Below, one piece after another: positions 34,945 through 42,097 of a stretch of DNA of 62,226 bases. The first letter of the stretch is position 1, and every line of letters begins with the position of its first letter. Under the pieces are notes generated by a model. That model was not told the DNA's origin, ran no database searches, and saw only the letters and a program-made list of their open reading frames with translations. The position numbers and the translations under genes are program-made. The DNA lies in assembly GCA_902555055.1 (NCBI GenBank), contig CACDQN010000005.1, positions 1 to 62,226 of the forward strand. The letters run 5' to 3'. This DNA comes from an uncultured Candidatus Actinomarina sp. (lineage in GTDB: Bacteria; Actinomycetota; Acidimicrobiia; Actinomarinales; Actinomarinaceae).

Positions 34945-36067
34945 ATTCATAGTTAAAGAAATAGTAACATCTATAATTTCAATTTTAATATTCCTGTTAA
35001 TAATGTTTTATGGCATCAATATCCTTATCCCAGGAGACTTTTTAACTCCACTAAGGCTAATGCTGAGCCAAGCAGAATTAGATGCGCTCAGAGAGACACT
35101 AGGTGTCAATGACCCACTTTACCAAAGATATTTTAGATGGATACTAGGTGTGTTTAACGGTGAAATTACTACTGGTGGATTTAGACAGAGGTCTGGTAAA
35201 GATATCATGTCTACAGTATTACCTACTATTCAAGTCCTAATACCATCTTTCACTTTAGCATTTTACTTATCAAGAATTCCGTCAATTAAAACTCCCATAT
35301 CAAAACTTCATAAAAATAAAATCTTTTCTGATACTTTAGCAACTCTTTTTATCAGCTTGTTTCCCCCAATTGTGTTGTTTCTTATAGATGAAAAAATTGA
35401 AAATTTTTATACTTTCATAGCTATTACTTTTGACCTTGAAAAAACTCCTGTAAGTATTCTGACAATTAGCGAAAATAAATTTGATATTATTTTACTTTTA
35501 TTTCTTTTCAGTGTGACTCTCTTCATTGTTCAATCCCTAGATGTTCTCTTAAACAATAAAATCAGAAAAAGTGGATTTGTATTTTCGATTATGATTCTTT
35601 TTTATATATTTTTATTCCAAAATGATATCTTGATTTCTGATATTATCCTAAATTCAAAAAATGCATTTAAAACAATTGGGATATTGTCAATATTTTTTGT
35701 TGGTGAATATATTCTCATTAATAATGTTATCACTCAGAATATAGCTCGAGAACCTCACATTTTAACTGCTCGAGCACTTGGCTACTCTAAACACAAAATT
35801 TATAACAAGCATATTCTAAGAAACTCTTTTGGTCCATTTGCGACAAGATTGACACTAGGTCTTCCGTATACGATTGCATCCCTGGTGATTGTTGAATCTA
35901 CTACTGGCTGGAAAGGAATGGGAAGTGTATTGTACCAATCAATCATGAACCAGGACTCCAATGCAGCTATGGGGTTATTTTTACTTTTAGCTCTCTTAAC
36001 AGCAATTTTAAGAATAACAATTTCTGTAGTTCAAGTAATAATTGACCCAAGAGTGAGGCTTAAATGA
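34937..36067 (+). CDS. OppB/DppB-type ABC transporter permease, unusually long
   Basis: A 376-residue membrane protein. The OppB pattern is visible in TLGVNDPLYQRYFRWILGVFNGE (about 54-76). The EAA coupling loop HILTARALGYSKHKIYNKHILRN lies near residue 277. The usual family length is about 310; the extra residues lie in the middle (about 115-265), which has several divergent helices. Substrate presumably peptide or similar. No ATPase or binding protein adjoins, so it must use ones encoded elsewhere. Confidence 0.82.
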   Translation: MFKFIVKEIVTSIISILIFLLIMFYGINILIPGDFLTPLRLMLSQAELDALRETLGVNDPLYQRYFRWILGVFNGEITTGGFRQRSGKDIMSTVLPTIQVLIPSFTLAFYLSRIPSIKTPISKLHKNKIFSDTLATLFISLFPPIVLFLIDEKIENFYTFIAITFDLEKTPVSILTISENKFDIILLLFLFSVTLFIVQSLDVLLNNKIRKSGFVFSIMILFYIFLFQNDILISDIILNSKNAFKTIGILSIFFVGEYILINNVITQNIAREPHILTARALGYSKHKIYNKHILRNSFGPFATRLTLGLPYTIASLVIVESTTGWKGMGSVLYQSIMNQDSNAAMGLFLLLALLTAILRITISVVQVIIDPRVRLK

Positions 36068-36939
36068 TCATTTATATACTAAAAAGCACATATAAAACAT
36101 ATCATGGAAAAATTGGTTATTTCTGTTTGGGTCTTTTAATTATTAGCAGCTTAGTTCATACTTGGCTGCTTGGAAATATCTGGCCTGAAAATATTTATGA
36201 CCCTATTGTGGGCTTCGATATAGAAATGTTTCCTCATCCCACAACACCTTCCTCTTCTCATTTTTTGGGTACAGATCCCCTTGGAAGAGACGTGTTGAGT
36301 ATGCTTATGGCAGGTTCTAGACCATTAATTCAGTTATCAATCTTTTCTTTTTTTATTGGTATTGCAACAAGTCTATTCTTTGGAACAACTATTCCATTTA
36401 TATTAAAAAGAACCGATAAAATTATAAAAGAAGTATCTTCAAGTTTGATATTGATATCTCCTCCAATAATTTTATTAATTCTTGGGACTGGAGATTTTAC
36501 AGATAAACTCTCACCCTCTCTTGTTGGGATTATTTACGGCTTTATGTCCGGACTAGGAATTTGTTATTTAGTAGTCAGGTCAAAAGTTATAGAAGTCTCA
36601 ACCCAGGAATTTATTACTGCTTCAAAACTACTGGGCGCAAGAAACTTCTATATAGCCACAAAACATATAATGCCGATTGTTGTTCCGTATTCTGTGAGTT
36701 ATATGCTTGCAAGTACTACTTATGGAATACTTGCATATGGGTTTGCTTCTTTCTATGGACAGGTAGGCTGGACTCCAAACTGGGGAATGATGATATATGA
36801 TGCGATTACCTATGGATCTTATCTTGGAGGAGTAAATTATTGGAATTTATTACCTCCAACAGTTGGATTTATATTATGTGCAAGTTCATTCTACTTTTTG
36901 AGTATTAGCGTCAAAAAACAATTTGGTATAAGTATTTGA
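36064..36939 (+). CDS. OppC/DppC-type ABC transporter permease
   Basis: A 291-residue partner of the preceding permease. The diagnostic HFLGTDPLGRDVLSMLMAGSR lies at about 67-87 and the EAA loop is FITASKLLGARNFYIATKHIMP. The start overlaps the upstream stop as ATGA. The two permeases form a heterodimer; substrate not evident. Confidence 0.87.
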   Translation: MIIYILKSTYKTYHGKIGYFCLGLLIISSLVHTWLLGNIWPENIYDPIVGFDIEMFPHPTTPSSSHFLGTDPLGRDVLSMLMAGSRPLIQLSIFSFFIGIATSLFFGTTIPFILKRTDKIIKEVSSSLILISPPIILLILGTGDFTDKLSPSLVGIIYGFMSGLGICYLVVRSKVIEVSTQEFITASKLLGARNFYIATKHIMPIVVPYSVSYMLASTTYGILAYGFASFYGQVGWTPNWGMMIYDAITYGSYLGGVNYWNLLPPTVGFILCASSFYFLSISVKKQFGISI

Positions 36940-36974
36940 AAACACATATGTTTGTTTCTTAGAATACAATTATG
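36936..36974 (+). promoter_or_regulatory. Leaderless promoter of plsC
   Basis: TTGAAA (36936-36941) and TAGAAT (36960-36965) are spaced by 18 bases. The -10 ends 6 bases before the ATG at 36972. No Shine-Dalgarno. Confidence 0.5.
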
Positions 36975-37700
36975 TCACAAAAAATAACAGTTAAAATATT
37001 TACAAAAACTTTTATTTTGTTTCCTATTTTTATGGTTTGTGTCTTTTCTCCACTGATGATCTCGATAGTCTTAACTTCGTTTTTGCCAAAAGGAAGGCAT
37101 CTTGCAACTAAGCTATATGAATTTTTTGGATGGATTGGTTTAAAATTTGTTGGAATTAATTTAATAGTAGAAGGTGTAGAAAAAATAGACACTAATAAAA
37201 GTTATGTAGTTGTATCCAATCATCCTTCAACACTAGATATTTTTACACATATAACCGCACTTCCGGTATCTATTCGATTTTTAACTAAATCTGAATTATT
37301 TAGAATACCTATTTTTGGAAGAGTGCTTAAAGTTTTAGGATTACCAAGAATTGATAGAGAAAATGCTAGTGCAAACTTTGATAAAATAAATTACTCTATC
37401 AAAAAAGTATTAGAACATAAAAACTCGATAATGATTTTTCCCGAAGGCAAGAGAAGTAATCAGAAAGATTTACTCCCTTTCAAAAAAGGAGCTGCATTCA
37501 TTTCTAAAGATTTTAATTTACCTATCATTCCTGTAGTTTCACATAATGCTCATAATTTAATGGTTAAAGGAAAAGTTTGGCTTAAAAGTGGAGATGTTCG
37601 TATAGAAATTATGGATCCAATTGACAACCCCAATGACTATACAGTAGACGAACTTACTTCTAAATTAGAATCGATAATTAAAAAAAAATTACTCGTTTAA
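36972..37700 (+). CDS. plsC: 1-acyl-sn-glycerol-3-phosphate acyltransferase PlsC
   Basis: A 242-residue membrane-associated enzyme that makes phosphatidic acid, the step after PlsY. An N-terminal hydrophobic segment (about 8-36) is followed by the HX4D catalytic motif in VSNHPSTLD (His84, Asp89), the LPRIDRENA motif and FPEGKRS. It overlaps the convergent flavin reductase gene by 12 bases. Confidence 0.92.
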   Translation: MSQKITVKIFTKTFILFPIFMVCVFSPLMISIVLTSFLPKGRHLATKLYEFFGWIGLKFVGINLIVEGVEKIDTNKSYVVVSNHPSTLDIFTHITALPVSIRFLTKSELFRIPIFGRVLKVLGLPRIDRENASANFDKINYSIKKVLEHKNSIMIFPEGKRSNQKDLLPFKKGAAFISKDFNLPIIPVVSHNAHNLMVKGKVWLKSGDVRIEIMDPIDNPNDYTVDELTSKLESIIKKKLLV

Positions 37701-38234
37701 AAATTTATCAATAAAAATATGTAACGATTCTAAAATTTCATTATTTTCAGTTATATCATCAAGATTTAAATGGTCAGACTTGGTAATAAGATGAAAGTTT
37801 TCAAAGACAAACAAGCCATAATTTGATAATTGCATACTCAAAATTTCGAAAGCTTTTTCTGCATTTCCACCCACTCCTTTTACAGTTGTTACAACTGCTA
37901 CGTGTTTATCTTTAAAGAGTGAGTTATATCTTCTGTCATCATAAGCTAATGAAAGCCAGTCTAAAGCATTCTTTAAATGCGCAAGGAAACCTCCGTTATA
38001 AACTGGACTAAAAATAATTAATTTATTTGATTTTTCTAAAGATTTTCTCATATTAACTATTTTTTCTGGAACATTGTCATTTGGATCAAGTAAAAATGGA
38101 ATACCCTCAAAAAGATTTTCATAAATATTATTATCAAGATTATTTTCACTCATGTGATCACTAAGATGCCTTGCTAGTTGGCTGTTGTGTGAATCTTTGC
38201 TTGTGCCAGCACTTAAAATTAATATTTTTGACAT
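37689..38234 (-). CDS. NADPH-dependent FMN reductase-like flavoprotein
   Basis: A 181-residue flavodoxin-fold protein. It starts KILILSAGTSKDSHNSQLARHL (phosphate-binding loop) and has FSPVYNGGFLAHLKNALDWLS, the FMN_red motif. It likely reduces flavin, quinones or a similar acceptor in the cytoplasm. It is divergent from csaA, whose promoter overlaps its start codon. Confidence 0.85.
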   Translation of the reverse strand: MSKILILSAGTSKDSHNSQLARHLSDHMSENNLDNNIYENLFEGIPFLLDPNDNVPEKIVNMRKSLEKSNKLIIFSPVYNGGFLAHLKNALDWLSLAYDDRRYNSLFKDKHVAVVTTVKGVGGNAEKAFEILSMQLSNYGLFVFENFHLITKSDHLNLDDITENNEILESLHIFIDKFLNE

Positions 38235-38265
38235 GATATAAGTATGTAATTAAATTTGTTATATG
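38228..38265 (+). promoter_or_regulatory. Consensus leaderless promoter of csaA
   Basis: TTGACA (38228-38233), a 17-base spacer, and TAAATT (38251-38256), then 6 bases to the ATG at 38263. This is the clearest leaderless promoter in the window. The -35 overlaps the start codon of the divergent flavin reductase gene. Confidence 0.65.
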
Positions 38266-38598
38266 GAAAACGAAAATATAAATTTATTTTCAAAACTGGA
38301 TATTCGAGTGGGAAAGATAGTCTCAGCTGAAAAATTCAAAGAAGCGATTAAACCAGCATATATATTAACCATAGATTTTGGTTTGGATATTGGCATTAAG
38401 AAAACCAGTGCTCAAGTTACAAATTACACATTAAAAGAGCTTGAAAATAAAAACTGTATTGCTGTTATTAATCTTGGTGATAAACAAATTGGACCAATCA
38501 TGAGTCAATGTTTAGTTTTAGGTTCTATATCTCCTAATGGGGATGTACTCCTATTAAGTCCAGATACAAATGCAAAATTAGGCGATAAGATTTCTTAG
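38263..38598 (+). CDS. csaA: CsaA-type tRNA-binding-domain protein
   Basis: A 111-residue single OB-fold protein with LDIRVGKIVSAEKF at the start and VTNYTLKELENKNCIAVINLGDKQIGPIMSQ in the middle. These are the marks of CsaA, a dimer related to the EMAPII/Trbp111 tRNA-binding domain and described as a secretion chaperone. Its stop overlaps the end of the convergent thioredoxin-like gene by four bases. Confidence 0.9.
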   Translation: MENENINLFSKLDIRVGKIVSAEKFKEAIKPAYILTIDFGLDIGIKKTSAQVTNYTLKELENKNCIAVINLGDKQIGPIMSQCLVLGSISPNGDVLLLSPDTNAKLGDKIS

Positions 38599-39068
38599 CT
38601 TGTTTTGTTTAAAAAATAATTGGGGTTAAATGTCCCAACTCTTCGACCCAGTTTTTCACCATGATTATCGATTAATACATACGTAGGAGTGTTATAAAGT
38701 TTGTAAGTTTCTATAAATGGGTGGTCTTTCTGCTTACTTGCATTTATAGAAACAAAATATATTTTGGGGTTATTCTTCTTAAATTCATCAACTATGAATT
38801 TTGATGCTGTACATCCCAGTCAGTAATCTGAATAGAATTCAATGATTGAGTATTCATGATCAGAAAAGTTATATGAATCATCTACCATTTTTCTATTTGA
38901 AGTATAAAAAAATAGAGCATAAAATATTCCAATAACTCCAAAACTTAAAAAATAAAGTGCTGATATAGGTTCAAAAGCTATAAAAAATATTGCAAGGCCT
39001 ACAACCCAAGCAACAGGTAAATATATCAAACTATATCTGTTTAATATTTTTAAAAATTTTTTTTTCAT
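38595..39068 (-). CDS. Candidate selenoprotein: membrane-anchored UxxC thioredoxin
   Basis: The frame begins at ATG 39068 and is interrupted only by TGA at 38820-38822; with TGA read as selenocysteine the protein is 157 residues. Two membrane helices (about 12-33 and 37-57) precede a thioredoxin domain. The text around the TGA is IIEFYSDY-U-LGCTASKF, so U83 and C86 form a UxxC redox motif exactly where thioredoxins have CxxC. The domain continues to a proper cis-proline loop (YNTPTYVLID, Pro128) and ends at TAA. A SECIS-like hairpin follows the TGA. No selenium genes are visible here. A degraded gene is the alternative, but frame and fold are intact. Confidence 0.75.
38781..38801 (-). promoter_or_regulatory. 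Candidate bacterial SECIS hairpin
   Basis: In the minus-strand RNA, AAAUUCAU and AUGAAUUU form a perfect 8-bp stem with the loop AGUUG. The loop starts 27 bases after the UGA. Bacterial SECIS elements lie inside the coding region, with the apical loop about 16-37 bases past the UGA and a G at the first or second loop position followed by U. All three conditions hold. The weaker stem CATCAA/TTGATG competes. Confidence 0.6.
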
Positions 39069-39102
39069 GACTTCGGTATCCTTCCTTATAATATACTTGA
39101 AT

Positions 39103-39513
39103 ATGGACTTCGCTAATCATTTGAAAAAAAGGGGTTACAGAATTACCAATGCTAGAGAAGTAATTTGTACAATCTTAGAAAATGCAGGACATAAACACTT
39201 TACTGTTGAGGAGCTGCACAATGAATCAATAAAGAGGGATAAAAATATTGACTTAGCAACAGTATATAGAACTTTGGAAGTGTTAGAAGATATTGATATT
39301 ATTGAGCACTCTCATCAAGTACATGGATCTGGTGTTTTTTATTTAAAGAATGAGTACTCAAACTTTCATATTATTTGTGAATTTTGTAAAAAAATTTTTG
39401 ATTTAGAAGAAAGCACTAGTAAAAAAATAAATGATTTAGTAAGAAAAGATTCTAATTTTAAGGTTATAAACAACGATTTTATATATTCAGGTCAATGTAA
39501 AAACTGTAATTGA
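39103..39513 (+). CDS. Fur-family regulator, probably nickel-responsive (Nur-like)
   Basis: A 136-residue Fur protein. The DNA-binding winged helix is RITNAREVICTILENAGHKHFTVEEL through DLATVYRTLEVLED. Metal and structural sites include HSHQVHGSG, the CEFC pair (about 95-98) and CKNCN at the end. Start ATG 39103 is chosen, since the upstream extension (12 residues) does not match the family. The adjacent TTGCAA-N5-TTGCAG site and ECF genes point to nickel rather than iron or zinc. Confidence 0.85.
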   Translation: MDFANHLKKRGYRITNAREVICTILENAGHKHFTVEELHNESIKRDKNIDLATVYRTLEVLEDIDIIEHSHQVHGSGVFYLKNEYSNFHIICEFCKKIFDLEESTSKKINDLVRKDSNFKVINNDFIYSGQCKNCN

Positions 39514-39517
39514 TTCT

Positions 39518-39542
39518 GTTATTGCAAACTATTTGCAGTAAC
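39518..39542 (+). promoter_or_regulatory. Nur-type operator upstream of the ECF transporter genes
   Basis: An inverted repeat with 11-base arms (GTTATTGCAAA and TTTGCAGTAAC, one mismatch) and a 3-base spacer. Its core is TTGCAA-N5-TTGCAG, matching the nickel-uptake-regulator box TTGCAA-N5-TTGCAA known from Streptomyces. It ends 10 bases before the ATG of the EcfT gene and overlaps a possible -10 (TAACAT, 39539-39544), so bound protein would repress. Confidence 0.7.
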
Positions 39543-39552
39543 ATAATAAATT

Positions 39553-40317
39553 ATGGACACAAGTCATTCGCATCATTTAGAAATACATGGAAATTCGATA
39601 TTAAGCGAATTAAAGCCAGAACTTAAAATATTTACAACATTTTGTATTGTTTTTTCAATAGCTTTTTTAAGCCTTGAAAATAATCTTTTTATATTTTTAC
39701 AATTTTTTATAGTTTTATATTTTCTTTTTATTTCAAAAATTAAAGTTAAAACATACTTTAAAAGACTCTCAATTGATATACCTTTCATACTTTTTGCATT
39801 ATTTTTACCATTTATTAGTAAGGGTGATAATAAAGTAATGTTTGAATTCTTCTCAGTTTCTGTATATGAAACTGGTTTTAATGAGATGATATCGATTTTA
39901 ATAAAAATTACCCTTTGTGTTTCTTTGGCCATAGTTTTAACCGCAACTACATCAAATATTGAAATAATATATGGACTTCAAAAATTAAAATTGTCACCAT
40001 TATTAATATCAATTCTTTCATTTGCAATTAGATATATTGATGTATTTATTGATGAGTTCAAGCGAGTAAGAGTTGCAATGAAATCTAGAGGATATGATGA
40101 GAAAGGCATCAAAGGACTTAAGCCTATTGCTTATGCTTCTGGCGCACTCCTCATAAGAGGCTATGAAAGAGGTGAGAGGGTTTATAACTCTATGCTTTCA
40201 CGAGGGTTTACTGGTTCCATAGAGCTTAAAGAAAGAGAGTATAAATCTTCTAAATCATTACTGCTATTTTCTACAATTTCCATATGTATAACAATTATTG
40301 ATAGGGTTCTAATATGA
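39553..40317 (+). CDS. cbiQ: ECF transporter T component (CbiQ-like)
   Basis: A 254-residue membrane protein with about six hydrophobic helices and a His-rich N-terminus (SHSHHLEIH). The cytoplasmic coupling motifs are RVAMKSRGY (about 175) and GYERGERVYNSMLSRGFTG (about 202-220), the CbiQ/NikQ form. It couples ATP hydrolysis to substrate uptake. It is followed by the ATPase with an ATGA overlap. The substrate-binding CbiM/NikM component is not in the window. Confidence 0.88.
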   Translation: MDTSHSHHLEIHGNSILSELKPELKIFTTFCIVFSIAFLSLENNLFIFLQFFIVLYFLFISKIKVKTYFKRLSIDIPFILFALFLPFISKGDNKVMFEFFSVSVYETGFNEMISILIKITLCVSLAIVLTATTSNIEIIYGLQKLKLSPLLISILSFAIRYIDVFIDEFKRVRVAMKSRGYDEKGIKGLKPIAYASGALLIRGYERGERVYNSMLSRGFTGSIELKEREYKSSKSLLLFSTISICITIIDRVLI

Positions 40318-41060
40318 AGAAACCATATTTAAGTGTAAAAGATTTGAGCTTCGAGTATCCTGATGGATTTAAAGCCCTAAAGAACATTACTTTCGAACTT
40401 TCAAAAAATGAACGAGTTGCAGTTCTCGGGCCAAATGGTGCCGGTAAAACAACATTTATTCTTCATCTAAATGGAATTCTTGGAAATTTAGATGAAGAAA
40501 TAGAAATAAATCATTTAAAATACTCACAAGAAAATATTAATAAAATTAGAAAAACTGTTGGTTTAGTATTTCAAGATCCAGATGACCAGTTGTTTATGCC
40601 GACAGTGTTAGAAGATGTCATGTTTGGGCCAAAAAATTTTGGATTTTCAATCGAAGAAGCAGAACAAAATGCAATAGAGGCACTTCAAAAAGTAAAAATG
40701 TTAGATTATGCAGAAAAACCTCCTCACCATTTAAGTTTTGGTCAAAAAAGAAAAGTGGCAATAGCATCTGTCTTGGCTTCAAAACCAGAACTCTTGGTAC
40801 TAGATGAACCAAGTTCCAACCTAGACCCTGCGTCCCGTAGGGAACTAGTCGAAATATTAAAAAATTTAGATATATCTTTAATTCTTGTAACGCATGATAT
40901 ACCAATGGCACTAGAAATTTGTAAACGAAGCATAATTTTAAATGGCGGGAAAATTACGACAGATGATGAGACGTATATGATCTTAAAAGACAGAAATACA
41001 ATGGAAGAAAATAGATTAGAACTTCCGTTTGGGTTTGCTCTACATCATTTGGATGAATGA
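40314..41060 (+). CDS. cbiO: ECF transporter ATPase (CbiO-like)
   Basis: A 248-residue ABC ATPase. Walker A is GPNGAGKTT (about 38-46), the Q-loop region is VFQDPDDQLFMPTVLEDV (typical of CbiO/EcfA), the signature is HLSFGQKRKVAIASVL, and Walker B is LLVLDEPSSNLDP. It drives the CbiQ-type transporter. The signature has FGQ instead of SGGQ, as in other cobalt/nickel CbiO proteins. The end overlaps the convergent esterase by 16 bases. Confidence 0.92.
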   Translation: MKKPYLSVKDLSFEYPDGFKALKNITFELSKNERVAVLGPNGAGKTTFILHLNGILGNLDEEIEINHLKYSQENINKIRKTVGLVFQDPDDQLFMPTVLEDVMFGPKNFGFSIEEAEQNAIEALQKVKMLDYAEKPPHHLSFGQKRKVAIASVLASKPELLVLDEPSSNLDPASRRELVEILKNLDISLILVTHDIPMALEICKRSIILNGGKITTDDETYMILKDRNTMEENRLELPFGFALHHLDE

Positions 41061-42058
41061 ACCTCTAAAGATTTAATATAACTAATAATATTGTCTATTG
41101 CCTCATAGGATTCTTTAATAGGGAAAAACTGCCAAGCATGCCAGACGCCACTCCAAGTTTGTAGTTCTACATTGACATTTTTATCTCTTAACTTTTTTGA
41201 AAATTCAATTGCATCGTTGTAAAGTAGCTCATCAGTTGAAACTTGAATCAAAACATCAGGAAAGCTTTTTACATCAGCGTAAATAGGTGAAAGAATTGGA
41301 TTACTGGTTCCATATTCTCCTGCATAATACTCTCCTACTTCATACATGCCTTCGATAATAATTGTCACATCTTTATTTTTTAAATACTTCTTGTCCTCTG
41401 CTGAATCTGATAAATCTAACCATGGCGAAAGAAGAATTAGATTATCAGGTTTGATGTTATAAGAATCATCAACAGTGACTCCAGTCGCAAGTCCTCCACC
41501 AGCTGATTCACCAATCCAAATACTTTGTTGGTTTTTGTGAAGTTCATCAATATAGCTCACAGCTAGTTTTGCATCATCGTGAGCAGCAGGAAAATTATGC
41601 TCTGGGCTCAACCTATACTCAAAAAAATATATTATTAAGTTAGAATTATTCGAAATTATTGAAATCAAATTTTTATGAGAATTTATACTACCAGCAAAAT
41701 AACCGCCACCATGAAAATAAACTCCATATTTTTCCTTGTTTGCGTTTGGAGGAGTGAACTTGAACGTTTTAACAGGGGCTCCATGAATTTCTTCAAGCAA
41801 AACTTCTTCATTATATTTATGTAGTTTTTGACCTGAAGTGTTAAGGTTATTCCTTGAGTCTAGTGCGTAATCCATGCGTTCCTGAAATGTTGGATTGTTA
41901 GATGTAACATCGAGTCTTAATCTATCTCTAACTTTCCTTAACCTTAAAATATTGACGTATAAAGGGGTTCTAGTAAAAAGTGGTAGTTTAGGAATAAATT
42001 CGATCGTAAATTTTTCAAGAATTGTTGCTAATAAAGATATCACAGTACAATTATACAC
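41045..42058 (-). CDS. Alpha/beta hydrolase of the HSL lipase/esterase family
   Basis: A 337-residue hydrolase. The oxyanion-hole motif is YFHGGGYFAGS (about 113-123) and the nucleophile elbow is WIGESAGGGLA. A downstream LSPIYADVKSFPDVLIQVSTDELLYNDA segment carries the Asp, and GVWHAWQFF the His. This marks the hormone-sensitive-lipase group, which cleaves short-chain esters. The start is GTG 42058, or a GTG five codons later. Confidence 0.88.
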   Translation of the reverse strand: MYNCTVISLLATILEKFTIEFIPKLPLFTRTPLYVNILRLRKVRDRLRLDVTSNNPTFQERMDYALDSRNNLNTSGQKLHKYNEEVLLEEIHGAPVKTFKFTPPNANKEKYGVYFHGGGYFAGSINSHKNLISIISNNSNLIIYFFEYRLSPEHNFPAAHDDAKLAVSYIDELHKNQQSIWIGESAGGGLATGVTVDDSYNIKPDNLILLSPWLDLSDSAEDKKYLKNKDVTIIIEGMYEVGEYYAGEYGTSNPILSPIYADVKSFPDVLIQVSTDELLYNDAIEFSKKLRDKNVNVELQTWSGVWHAWQFFPIKESYEAIDNIISYIKSLEVHSSK

Positions 42059-42082
42059 CTTTAGATGATTACAAAAAAAATA

Positions 42083-42097
42083 TATAATAGATAGATG
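42083..42097 (+). promoter_or_regulatory. Leaderless promoter of the S51-like gene
   Basis: TATAAT (42083-42088) is exactly 6 bases before the ATG at 42095. A weak TTTAGA lies 17 bases upstream. No Shine-Dalgarno. Confidence 0.5.

Noticed and set aside
38820-38822. TGA in the thioredoxin-like gene as tryptophan or as a real end of an 82-residue membrane protein
   Set aside because: TGA closes many other genes in the window and Trp is TGG. The downstream frame keeps the thioredoxin fold and ends at a stop overlapping csaA, so a true stop is unlikely.
39067-39102. Longer start of the Fur-family gene
   Set aside because: It would overlap the start codon of the divergent thioredoxin-like gene, and the added residues are hydrophobic and not Fur-like.
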